Of a DNA stretch of 22,225 bases, positions 1 to 6,972 are shown piece by piece; position 1 is the first letter of the stretch; every line of letters begins with the position of its first letter. A program made the position numbers and the translations under genes. The notes under the pieces are model-generated. The model made no database searches. It was not told where the DNA came from and saw nothing but the letters and a program-made list of their open reading frames with translations. The stretch is taken from positions 1 to 22,225 of the forward strand of contig CAYXDC010000055.1 of the NCBI GenBank assembly GCA_964463505.1. The letters run 5' to 3'. The DNA comes from JAJZSS01 sp964463505. Lineage in GTDB: Bacteria; Chloroflexota; Anaerolineae; Anaerolineales; UBA4823.

Positions 1-2
1 TG

Positions 3-557
3 TTAAATAATTTAGAGGGGAATCCCAGCGACATCGATTTGGCCATCGCCGAAGCTAACCTGACCTTGTCCCAGGCGCAACTAAGCCTGGCAGAGCAAGA
101 GTACGAGGATGTTAAAGAAGGGCTTGATCCGGACGCCCTGGAAATCGCCCAGGCACGCCTGAAAGCAGCAGAAACCGGGCTGGCGTCTGCGATGGCAATG
201 CTGGCGGATACAGAGCTGGTCGCGCCGATTTCTGGCACGCTGGTCAAACTCGACCTGAAAACAGGCGAGCAAGCCATCCCCGGTGTGCCGGTAGCCGTGG
301 TGGCTGACCTGTCTGGCTGGCAGGTTGAAACTGAGGATCTCAATGAAATGGATTTGCCGGACATAGAGATCGGGCAAGCGGTACTGATCGTGCCAGATGC
401 GCTGCCAGAGCTGGAATTAACGGGGACAGTGAAAAGCATCGGTCAGTTATTTGAAGTCAAATTTGGGGATATAACCTACACCGCAGTCATTGCGTTACAT
501 GACAGCGACCCGCGCTTACGCTGGGGAATGACGGTAGCTGTCCAATTTGAGCCCTAA
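3..557 (+). CDS. HlyD/RND-type membrane-fusion (adaptor) protein, 5'-truncated by window edge
   Basis: The frame is open from base 3 with no start needed, so this is the last 184 residues of a longer protein; the TTG at 39 is not a start. Visible parts are the end of an alanine/glutamate-rich coiled coil, a lipoyl/barrel-sandwich half motif (VAPISGTLVKLDL) and a C-terminal beta domain ending in RWGMTVAVQFEP. It aligns along its length with the C-terminus of the next gene (shared APISG, VETEDL, GDITYTA and DPRL-WGMTV), so the two are tandem paralogues. The family holds a transport ATPase or RND pump in an export complex; the partner is not in the window and probably lies upstream. The substrate cannot be told. 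Confidence 0.82.
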   Translation, partial: LNNLEGNPSDIDLAIAEANLTLSQAQLSLAEQEYEDVKEGLDPDALEIAQARLKAAETGLASAMAMLADTELVAPISGTLVKLDLKTGEQAIPGVPVAVVADLSGWQVETEDLNEMDLPDIEIGQAVLIVPDALPELELTGTVKSIGQLFEVKFGDITYTAVIALHDSDPRLRWGMTVAVQFEP

Positions 558-580
558 ATATCTATTTTGGAGAACACTTA

Positions 581-1837
581 ATGCGCGTGCGGCTGCCGAT
601 CAATTCAGCAAGAAAAACCAAGCAGGCCAGAATCTGGCTCTTTTGGGTGGCTGCTGCGATCCTGGCGAGCTGCACTCTGGTTGGAGATGGGTTTTCCGTT
701 TTTGAATTCACGGCAGATGAGCAAAATCTACGGGCTGAAACGGGCATTCAGCTAAAAGGACGTTTAATTCCTCAAAGCTATGTTGAATTGGCTTTTGCAG
801 CGCCATCCCGAGCCAACCAGGTGCTCATTGAGGAAGGCGACCGGGTAGATGCGGGCGCCGTATTGATCCGTAATGACCAATACTATGCCCGACAGGCCGG
901 GTTGGCACGCGCAGAACTGGAACAAAAACTGGCTGAACAGGCCCTTGGGAGCTTACATCGCCAGGCAGAACTCGCCCTGGCTCAAGCACAAGTTGAAGTT
1001 GCCAATGCGGAAAGAGACCTGGCCTTTGCTCAAGATCGGGTAGATACCTTGCGCCGCCCACACGAAAAACTGCACATTGACCAGGCATACGCCAATTTAC
1101 TGCTGGCCGAGAAACAGCGTGACCAGAATCGCGCAGATCTGCTGAAAGCTCAGCAGCAATACCGCAACAAGAATCACATCCTGTGGCGATTCATCAACCA
1201 ACGCCAGTTTCGCCTGCGCCTGACGCTCCTTGAATCGGAGTTGGCTGTTGCTGAGCGGCGAGTAGTAGATGCCCAGGAAAAATACGCTGACCTGTTAGCC
1301 CCCGTGGATGTTATTGACCTGGCAGTTGCGGAAGCTGACCTGACAATGGCCCAGTCCCGCCTGCATTATGCAATCCAAGATCGTGATAAAAAGAGCCTCG
1401 GTCCCAACCCGGATGAGCTGGAAATAGCCCAAGCGCACTTAAATGCCGCTGAGGCCAGCCTGGCAGCAGCGCAGGCTGCAATCGACACGACCGTCTTAAA
1501 GGCTCCTATCTCGGGTGAGGTGGTTGAATTAGCCATACAGCCAGGTGAATGGATGCCTGCTGGTCAAACCATCGTCATCCTGGCTGATCTCAATCAGTGG
1601 ATCATAGAAACTGAAGATCTGGAAGAAGTCTGGGTGTCCCAGGTTACCAACGGCCAAGCCGCCCAAATATCCTTCTGGGCGCTTCCGGACCTATCACTGA
1701 GTGCTGCAATCGAAAAAATTAATCTGTACTATCAAGAAGAAGATGGGGATATTACGTATACTGCCAGGCTCAGCATGGATGGAGATGATCCCCGTTTGAC
1801 CTGGGGAATGACCGTGGATATCGTTTTAGAGCCCTGA
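581..1837 (+). CDS. HlyD/RND-type adaptor protein, predicted lipoprotein
   Basis: 418 residues. The start is ATG 581, with GGAG at 569-572 and an 8-nt spacer. Residues 18-30 are a hydrophobic signal segment ending in the lipobox LASC, so Cys31 is the predicted lipidated residue. The first lipoyl half motif lies near residues 81-95 (VLIEEGDRVDAGAVL), a long Ala/Glu/Gln/Leu-rich helical hairpin covers about 100-300, the second half motif near 305-325 (KAPISGEVVELAI), then a beta-barrel domain ending in TWGMTVDIVLEP. This is the normal membrane-fusion protein order, and the length is usual for the family. It follows the truncated paralogue after 23 nt, so the two are probably co-transcribed. Having two adaptors in tandem is unusual; they may form a heteromeric ring or serve different pumps (inference). 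Its stop is only 3 bp from that of the convergent gene. Confidence 0.85.
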   Translation: MRVRLPINSARKTKQARIWLFWVAAAILASCTLVGDGFSVFEFTADEQNLRAETGIQLKGRLIPQSYVELAFAAPSRANQVLIEEGDRVDAGAVLIRNDQYYARQAGLARAELEQKLAEQALGSLHRQAELALAQAQVEVANAERDLAFAQDRVDTLRRPHEKLHIDQAYANLLLAEKQRDQNRADLLKAQQQYRNKNHILWRFINQRQFRLRLTLLESELAVAERRVVDAQEKYADLLAPVDVIDLAVAEADLTMAQSRLHYAIQDRDKKSLGPNPDELEIAQAHLNAAEASLAAAQAAIDTTVLKAPISGEVVELAIQPGEWMPAGQTIVILADLNQWIIETEDLEEVWVSQVTNGQAAQISFWALPDLSLSAAIEKINLYYQEEDGDITYTARLSMDGDDPRLTWGMTVDIVLEP

Positions 1838-1840
1838 AAG

Positions 1841-2350
1841 CTAACCTGCAGAGCGAGCAACTGCTGTCAAAGCCAGAACAATCACAGCCAGCACCAAATT
1901 AACGGTTAGCAGCTGCATTTCACGCTTGCGCAATACCTCTACCTCGGGAGTTTCCAACCCGCGCGCCTGGCGCAGTGCTATCCTGCGCAAGCCTGGTAGT
2001 AAGCCCCAGGTCTGGTAGGCAGAGGCAGCTACCATGATGCCGAATACCAGATGCTTGACCAAAATTGCCATCGCCCAACGGTTATCCACCGCAAAAAAAC
2101 CACCATAATTGGGATTGGCGCTCATCTGGAACATACCGGTTGCAACCAAAACTCCCAGGCTCAACCAGGCTAAAGGATCGAGGCGGCGTTGTAATGCCTC
2201 CAGGAGAGCAGCATAGCCAGCCGCTTCCAACGCCCGCCGGGCAGCAGGCAGCACCACCAGCGCCAGAGCCGCCAGACCACCAATCCAAACCACGGTCGCC
2301 AGCATGTGCAGCCAGTAAGCGATTGTCAGACCCCATTCAGAAGTGTTCAT
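1841..2350 (-). CDS. CopD-like four-helix integral membrane protein
   Basis: 169 residues with four hydrophobic segments at about 7-34, 56-77, 91-115 and 147-166. The first segment holds YWLHMLATVVWIGGLA, a histidine-tryptophan-glycine pattern typical of the copper-resistance D (CopD) membrane domain and its relatives. A second histidine sits in helix 3 (LVKHLVFG). The start ATG overlaps the stop of the upstream TPR gene by 4 bp (ATGA), so the two are translationally coupled. Copper handling is only suggested by family; no copper genes are nearby. It could equally be a general DUF-type membrane protein of the same fold. Confidence 0.7.
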   Translation of the reverse strand: MNTSEWGLTIAYWLHMLATVVWIGGLAALALVVLPAARRALEAAGYAALLEALQRRLDPLAWLSLGVLVATGMFQMSANPNYGGFFAVDNRWAMAILVKHLVFGIMVAASAYQTWGLLPGLRRIALRQARGLETPEVEVLRKREMQLLTVNLVLAVIVLALTAVARSAG

Positions 2351-3483
2351 GGTGTAGGCGTTGCGGGAGGTTCCTCGGTGGGCGCAACAGGTACGGTTTC
2401 GGTGGGGACTTCAACGGTAGGTTCAGGTGTGGGCTCTTCAGCGGGTGGAGGCGTCTCCAGGGTCGTCGAAGATTCATCCCCACCTTCATCGTCATCATCG
2501 TCACCCTGGCAATTTTTGATAGCTTCCTCCAATAGATCTTCAGCATTCGCATCATAGCCATAAGAAAGCGATAACTCCAGCTGCGCCTGCGCATCGCACC
2601 ATGCGCCATTTTCCGCCAAAGTATCACCATAATTCAGCAGGGCAATCCGGTAGCGCTCTGCAGCGGTCATGCGTGAGCCATCGATCATGGATGGCATTTG
2701 TGGGGCAACCTGAGCAAAATAGAATACAGCCTGCTCCCAATCCAGCTCCCAGAAACTGGCGCCTGTGATGTAAATGCGCGCCCAGGTCAGCAAACCCTGG
2801 GCATTGGTATCCAACGGACCAAACCGTTCTGCCAGAGTCAGGTCGTAAATGCCGCCTTCCAGATCGGCTTGCTTGGTGATCTTATCCCAGCCACGATTGC
2901 GTAAGGCCAGGAAGAGCATATCATCGATAGCAACTTTCTGATATTCCGGATCGGCCTTACGTAAGCGCAGCAGGCTTTCGATGCCCGCATCCCATTCACT
3001 GTTCATCAGATATTGCTGACCATCACTAAAGAGCTGTTCCACATCCCGTAGATCAGCGGTCGGCGTCAGCGTAGGCGTAGGGGCAACAGTCGGCGTAGCA
3101 GTAGAATTAAGATGGGTCAATGTTTCTGCCAGCATCGCCGGGGCTTCCGGGTGATCCGGGTACATCTGGATTACATATTCAAAGCGCTGGCGTGCCCGGA
3201 AGAATTGACCTTGAGCAAACTCCTGTAAACCCAACTCGTACTGTTCATCGATTACCTGAGCGACTTGGGTCGACTCTGCAGAAGTGCGAACTCCAATACC
3301 GGACAAATAACCGGAGTAACCACTAACGATGGCAATTGCCAACAGGACCAGCAAGCCAGCCACAGCCAGTAAAGGGAACGACCTCTTCTTCTTGGCTTTT
3401 TCATCTACCATGGATCCAGGTTGAGAATCTAAATCAGCGCCAACCTGAGGCGCGCGCGTTTCATCTTGATTGGTATTTTCCAT
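2347..3483 (-). CDS. Membrane-anchored TPR-like protein with P/T-rich linkers and acidic tail
   Basis: 378 residues from ATG 3483 (MENTNQDETR). An in-frame ATG at 3531 exists, but a TATAAT box lies between the two, 7 nt before 3483, so 3483 is the probable leaderless start. Order: charged cytoplasmic N-terminus, one transmembrane helix at about 36-60, a TPR-like helical pair (YELGLQEFAQGQFFRARQ), a P/T-rich linker (TPTVAPTPTLTPT), more TPR-like helices, a run of Asp, and a long P/E/T-rich tail ending PPATPTP. It is probably exposed outside the membrane and may be a scaffold. It has the same plan as the two TPR genes at 11182-13905. The function is unknown; it is coupled to the CopD-like gene. 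Confidence 0.75.
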   Translation of the reverse strand: MENTNQDETRAPQVGADLDSQPGSMVDEKAKKKRSFPLLAVAGLLVLLAIAIVSGYSGYLSGIGVRTSAESTQVAQVIDEQYELGLQEFAQGQFFRARQRFEYVIQMYPDHPEAPAMLAETLTHLNSTATPTVAPTPTLTPTADLRDVEQLFSDGQQYLMNSEWDAGIESLLRLRKADPEYQKVAIDDMLFLALRNRGWDKITKQADLEGGIYDLTLAERFGPLDTNAQGLLTWARIYITGASFWELDWEQAVFYFAQVAPQMPSMIDGSRMTAAERYRIALLNYGDTLAENGAWCDAQAQLELSLSYGYDANAEDLLEEAIKNCQGDDDDDEGGDESSTTLETPPPAEEPTPEPTVEVPTETVPVAPTEEPPATPTP

Positions 3484-3490
3484 GGCGCCG

Positions 3491-3496
3491 ATTATA
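3491..3496 (-). promoter_or_regulatory. -10 box of leaderless promoter for TPR/CopD-like operon
   Basis: TATAAT on the minus strand, preceded by GCGG and followed by 7 nt and then ATG 3483. No Shine-Dalgarno fits between. The -35 is weak: GCTTTG at 17-nt spacing or TTGCTT at 19. Confidence 0.6.
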
Positions 3497-3603
3497 CCGC
3501 ATCTCGACTGCCCCAAAGCAATCCGGGTCATCCAAGGTTAATCAGGGTCTCCAGCTGATAATTTACACAGTTGATATGAGGATGGGTGTTTGGGCGGGCG
3601 CGG

Positions 3604-3609
3604 TATAAT
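3604..3609 (+). promoter_or_regulatory. -10 box of leaderless promoter for thioesterase operon
   Basis: TATAAT followed by 6 nt (TTCGCT) and then ATG 3616. It is preceded by GCGG, as in the divergent box at 3491-3496. No good -35 is visible at 16-18 nt, and there is no Shine-Dalgarno. Confidence 0.6.
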
Positions 3610-3615
3610 TTCGCT

Positions 3616-4056
3616 ATGGATGCTTATCATTTTTACTACCCCATCGAAGTGCGTTATGGAGACCTTGATCCCCAGGGGCACGTAAACAATGCCAAGTTCC
3701 TTACCTACATGGAGCAGGCGCGCGTGGGCTATGTGATGAAATTGGGTTTGTGGAATGGGGGCTCTTTTCTGGGATTTGGATTAATTGTGGCAGAAATTCG
3801 CATCAGTTACCACCGGCCAGTGCAGTTTGGCGACCCGGTGCAGATAGGTGTTCGCACAGTACGCCTGGGCAATAAAAGCCTCACCATGGAGTATAGCGTT
3901 GAAGATCGCCAAACCCGGCAAGTTTATGCCAAAGCATCCTCGATCGGTGTGGCTTACGATTACACAGCCAATCAGTCGATCCCGCTTCCAGAGTCCTGGC
4001 GCAGCGCCATTACTGGCTTTGAAAAAAACTTACTCGGGCCGGTAAACCCGGACTAA
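3616..4056 (+). CDS. Acyl-CoA thioesterase, 4HBT hotdog-fold (YbgC/FadM-like)
   Basis: 146 residues from ATG 3616. An upstream in-frame GTG at 3586 is rejected because it lies before the TATAAT box at 3604. The N-terminus reads VRYGDLDPQGHVNNAKFLTYMEQAR, shown here by its key residues: Asp18 is the expected catalytic acid, followed by the GHVNN turn and the long hotdog helix. The length fits a single-domain 4-hydroxybenzoyl-CoA-thioesterase family member, which hydrolyses acyl-CoA thioesters in the cytoplasm. The exact acyl group cannot be read. It is the first gene of a probable operon with the M42 peptidase (25-nt gap). Confidence 0.85.
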   Translation: MDAYHFYYPIEVRYGDLDPQGHVNNAKFLTYMEQARVGYVMKLGLWNGGSFLGFGLIVAEIRISYHRPVQFGDPVQIGVRTVRLGNKSLTMEYSVEDRQTRQVYAKASSIGVAYDYTANQSIPLPESWRSAITGFEKNLLGPVNPD

Positions 4057-4081
4057 TCCTCGCGCATTGAAAGGTAGCCTT

Positions 4082-5131
4082 ATGCCCACACTTCCAGACA
4101 TCGATCAGCAGTATTTACTCAGCATCCTGACTGGACTGTTGAATACACCCAGTCCCACCGGCTTCACCGAGCAGGCTATCAGCTATCTTGAAACAGCCTT
4201 ACAAAAATTTCCGGCTCTGGAACTCCAGCGTACCCGCAAAGGCGCCCTGGTCGCACGCTGGGCGGGAGAAGCAGATATCACCCCGCGGGCACTAACCGCG
4301 CACACCGATACCTTGGGCGCTATGGTCAAGGAGATTAAAACCAATGGCCGCCTGCGTCTGACCAAATTGGGTGGCTTTGCCTGGAACACGGTCGAAGGCG
4401 AAGGCTGCACCGTATTCACGGCTCAGGGAAAAACGATCAGGGGCGCCTTACTGCTGACAAAAGCCTCATCGCATGTACATGGTGTCCAGGTCAATGAAAC
4501 CAAGCGGGAAGACGATGTCATGGAAGTACGTCTGGATGCCCGCACCAGCAACGCTGAGGAGACTTGCAACCTGGGAATTGAAGTTGGTGATATCGTTGCC
4601 TTTGATCCACGCGTCGAACTGACCAACGGTTTTGTGCGCTCCCGCCATCTGGATGACAAGGCCTGTGTGGCGTGCCTGCTGGCAGCTGTAGAGGCCATGC
4701 AACGCGCAAACCTGCAACCCTGCCAGACTACTTATCTGCACTTCAGTAATTATGAAGAAGTCGGGCACGGCGCGGCAGCCGGCATCCCATCTGAGGTAAC
4801 CGAGCTGGTAACGGTAGATATGGCTGCCGTAGGTGAAGGTCAGACCTCAGACGAATTCCACGCCACGTTGTGTGTTAAAGACTCTGGCGGGCCTTACCAC
4901 TATGGCTTGAACCAAAAATTACGCCAGCTGGCATATGAGTACGAGATTCCGTATAAAGTCGATATTTATCCCTACTATGGCTCGGATGGCGAAGCCTTGT
5001 GGCGGGCAGGCGGTGATCTTGCCGTAGCGTTGATCGGCCCTGGGGTTGATGCTTCGCACAATTATGAACGCACCCACCTGGAGGCGCTGCTCGCCACCAC
5101 TCAGTGGGTGTTGGCCTATTTGCTAACTTAA
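4082..5131 (+). CDS. M42 family metallo-aminopeptidase
   Basis: 349 residues. ATG 4082 is preferred over the in-frame TTG at 4067 because AAAGG at 4070-4074 lies 7 nt ahead of it. The co-catalytic metal site of clan MH is complete: His74 and Asp76 (HTDTLGAM), bridging Asp192 (LDDKA), catalytic Glu225 and ligand Glu226 (YEEVGHG), Asp246 (VDMAA) and His332 (ERTHLEAL). Such enzymes are cytoplasmic, form large tetrahedral or dodecameric complexes and trim peptides from the N-terminus. The older family label 'endoglucanase' is misleading. It follows the thioesterase gene closely and precedes a strong hairpin. Confidence 0.92.
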   Translation: MPTLPDIDQQYLLSILTGLLNTPSPTGFTEQAISYLETALQKFPALELQRTRKGALVARWAGEADITPRALTAHTDTLGAMVKEIKTNGRLRLTKLGGFAWNTVEGEGCTVFTAQGKTIRGALLLTKASSHVHGVQVNETKREDDVMEVRLDARTSNAEETCNLGIEVGDIVAFDPRVELTNGFVRSRHLDDKACVACLLAAVEAMQRANLQPCQTTYLHFSNYEEVGHGAAAGIPSEVTELVTVDMAAVGEGQTSDEFHATLCVKDSGGPYHYGLNQKLRQLAYEYEIPYKVDIYPYYGSDGEALWRAGGDLAVALIGPGVDASHNYERTHLEALLATTQWVLAYLLT

Positions 5132-5143
5132 GTTCTGGGGAAA

Positions 5144-5186
5144 ATGGGGGTTGGTGGGCGTGCTACGCACGCCCACCAACCCCCAT
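5144..5186. repeat. Perfect 20-bp inverted repeat with 3-nt loop
   Basis: The left arm 5144-5163 and right arm 5167-5186 are exact reverse complements (core GGTTGGTGGGCGTGC), with loop TAC at 5164-5166. The GC-rich stem starts 13 nt after the M42 stop. No T-run follows on either strand, so it is not a classic intrinsic terminator. A mobile REP-like hairpin, an RNA-stabilising or processing stem, or a Rho-related pause are all possible. Confidence 0.9.
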
Positions 5187-5227
5187 CCTCCAACCAAGTG
5201 CGTAAGTCCTACTTAAAAGAGGCTGAA

Positions 5228-6232
5228 ATGAGCGTTATCCTAGATGCTTCTGTTCCTCCGGTCAGGCTAAACAGTATTCCGGAGATAGCACGCGCGGCTG
5301 AAGAAATGGGATTCGGCGGAATTTGGTCAACCGAAACCACGCACGACCCCTTCCTCCCCGGTCCACTGATCGCTGAGCACACTCAAACCATCCAGTATGG
5401 CACTGCTGTAGCAATTGCATTTGCGCGCAGCCCTGCCACCCTGGCATACACTGCCTGGGATCTGGCTCAGGCAACTCGCGGGCGCTTCATCCTGGGACTG
5501 GGCACGCAAGTGAAGGCACATATCGAGCGTCGCTTTGGCATGCCCTGGCCCGAATCTGTTACCGGCAAGCTCGGCGAGATGCTGAGCGCGATCCGTGCGT
5601 TTTGGCATACCTGGCAAACGGGAGAGTCCTTAAATTATCGCTCCCCGAATTACAAGCTGAACCTGATGAGCCCTTTTTTCAACCCGGGCCCCATTGACTA
5701 TCCTGATATACCGATCTATATCGCCGGGGTCAACACGGGTCTGGCGCGGCTGGCAGGTGAGGCTGCAGACGGTTTTGTAGTACATCCCTTTCACTCGCCC
5801 AGGTACTTAAGAGAGATCATTCTCCCTGCCATCCAGGAAGGATTACAACGCAGTGCGCGCAATGCAACCAGTGTAAAAATCGCCTGTACGGCTTTCAGTG
5901 TGACCAATCCCATGGAGCGCGAATTCGTCCGCCAACAAATCGCCTTTTACGCCTCAACACCATCTTACCTGAACGTTATGGCAGTACATGGCTGGCAAGA
6001 GGTCGCTGAGCAACTCTCCCGCATGGCAGCCCACAAACAGTGGGAGTCGATGCCAGCATTGATCAGCGATGAGATCCTAGCGACTTTCGCCGTTCAAAGC
6101 ACACCACAAGATCTGCCCGAAGCCCTGGCTGAGCGCTATGGAGGCCTGGTTGATCGCCTGGGTCTATACCTGCCATTCCAGCCAGGTCAACGCGATGACT
6201 TCTGGCGTACTTTTCTAAGCACAAGCTTTTAA
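5228..6232 (+). CDS. LLM-class F420-dependent oxidoreductase
   Basis: 334 residues from ATG 5228, which has AAGAGG at 5217-5222 with a 5-nt spacer. An in-frame ATG at 5144 would translate the hairpin and has no ribosome site, so it is rejected. The fold is the luciferase-like (bacterial luciferase/F420) TIM barrel: an N-terminal strand (VILDASVPP), EMGFGGIWSTETTHDPF, GTAVAIAFARSP, then RFILGLGTQVKAHIERRFGMPW, which matches the cofactor-binding region of this superfamily. It most resembles the actinobacterial 'MSMEG_2256' subgroup of F420 enzymes (recalled, not searched). The substrate is unknown. Its stop overlaps the ribosome site of pcm. Confidence 0.85.
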   Translation: MSVILDASVPPVRLNSIPEIARAAEEMGFGGIWSTETTHDPFLPGPLIAEHTQTIQYGTAVAIAFARSPATLAYTAWDLAQATRGRFILGLGTQVKAHIERRFGMPWPESVTGKLGEMLSAIRAFWHTWQTGESLNYRSPNYKLNLMSPFFNPGPIDYPDIPIYIAGVNTGLARLAGEAADGFVVHPFHSPRYLREIILPAIQEGLQRSARNATSVKIACTAFSVTNPMEREFVRQQIAFYASTPSYLNVMAVHGWQEVAEQLSRMAAHKQWESMPALISDEILATFAVQSTPQDLPEALAERYGGLVDRLGLYLPFQPGQRDDFWRTFLSTSF

Positions 6233-6244
6233 GGAATGCCCAGG

Positions 6245-6940
6245 ATGCAAGGCGCGGAAAACAATATCGAACGATATTATGCCGCGGAACGGCGTCAAAT
6301 GGTCGCCGATCAGCTGGCTCGCCGGGGAATTGTGGATGAGCGTGTTCTGCAGGCCATGGCCAAAATTCCCCGCCATCTTTTTGTGCCAGATGAATTTCGT
6401 CCATCAGCCTACCAGGACGGCCCCCTCCCCATCGGGTATCGACAAACCATCTCGCAGCCTTATATTGTTGCCCTGATGACGCAAATGTTGCATCTGCAAG
6501 GGAGCGAACAGGTATTGGAGATCGGCACGGGCTCTGGTTACCAGGCCGCCATCCTGGCCGAGCTGGCTGGGAAAGTGCATACGATTGAAAGACACGCTGA
6601 TTTATCTCGTGCGGCAAGCAAAATCATACAGGCATTGGGGATAAAAAACGTGCAATTTTATGTGGGGGATGGCACTCTCGGACTACCGGAACATGCCCCT
6701 TACGATGCGATCCTGGTCACTGCGGGCGCTCCAAGTGTGCCAGGTGCATTACTGGAGCAGCTGTGGGAACGGGGAAGACTGGTCATACCGGTAGGCAAAT
6801 GGACAGGCCAATCTCTTGAGCGCTGGTGGCGGACTCCCGCCGGATTTGAGCATGAAAGTATCGCACCCGTGGCATTTGTGCCGCTGATCGGAAAATTCGG
6901 ATGGAATGCCCCGGATGAAAATGAAATTGCCCCCCTGTAG
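6245..6940 (+). CDS. pcm: Protein-L-isoaspartate O-methyltransferase
   Basis: 231 residues from ATG 6245. The first in-frame ATG (6236) directly abuts the TAAGGA ribosome site at 6230-6235, which leaves 9 nt to 6245. Hallmarks are IPRHLFVP, the Pcm-specific loop DGPLPIGYRQTISQP, the AdoMet-binding motif VLEIGTGSGYQAAIL, and a later acidic motif YDAILVTAGAPSVP. The enzyme methylates isoaspartyl residues in aged cytoplasmic proteins so that they can revert to aspartate. The last codons lie in the left arm of a terminator hairpin. It is the end of the 3616-6940 operon. Confidence 0.93.
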   Translation: MQGAENNIERYYAAERRQMVADQLARRGIVDERVLQAMAKIPRHLFVPDEFRPSAYQDGPLPIGYRQTISQPYIVALMTQMLHLQGSEQVLEIGTGSGYQAAILAELAGKVHTIERHADLSRAASKIIQALGIKNVQFYVGDGTLGLPEHAPYDAILVTAGAPSVPGALLEQLWERGRLVIPVGKWTGQSLERWWRTPAGFEHESIAPVAFVPLIGKFGWNAPDENEIAPL

Positions 6941-6953
6941 GAAACCGGGGGGC
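6929..6953. terminator. Bidirectional terminator hairpin between pcm and rnj
   Basis: A 7-bp perfect GC stem, GCCCCCC (6929-6935) with GGGGGGC (6947-6953), and an 11-nt loop. On the + strand it is followed by GCTTAATTTA; on the - strand by AATTTCATTTTC. It overlaps the last codons and stop of pcm and would serve both convergent genes. Confidence 0.7.
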
Positions 6954-6972
6954 GCTTAATTTAGACCAAATC

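Noticed and set aside
2065..2535. 156-codon + strand frame opposite the CopD-like and TPR genes
   Set aside because: Low-complexity translation that arises from the P/T/E-rich and hydrophobic coding on the other strand.
5144..5227. N-terminal extension of the LLM oxidoreductase from ATG 5144
   Set aside because: It would be translated from the perfect hairpin, lacks a ribosome site, and the family fold begins at MSVILDASVPP (ATG 5228).
6063..6617. 184-codon - strand frame across the LLM-pcm junction
   Set aside because: It spans two well-supported + strand genes and has no recognisable domain.
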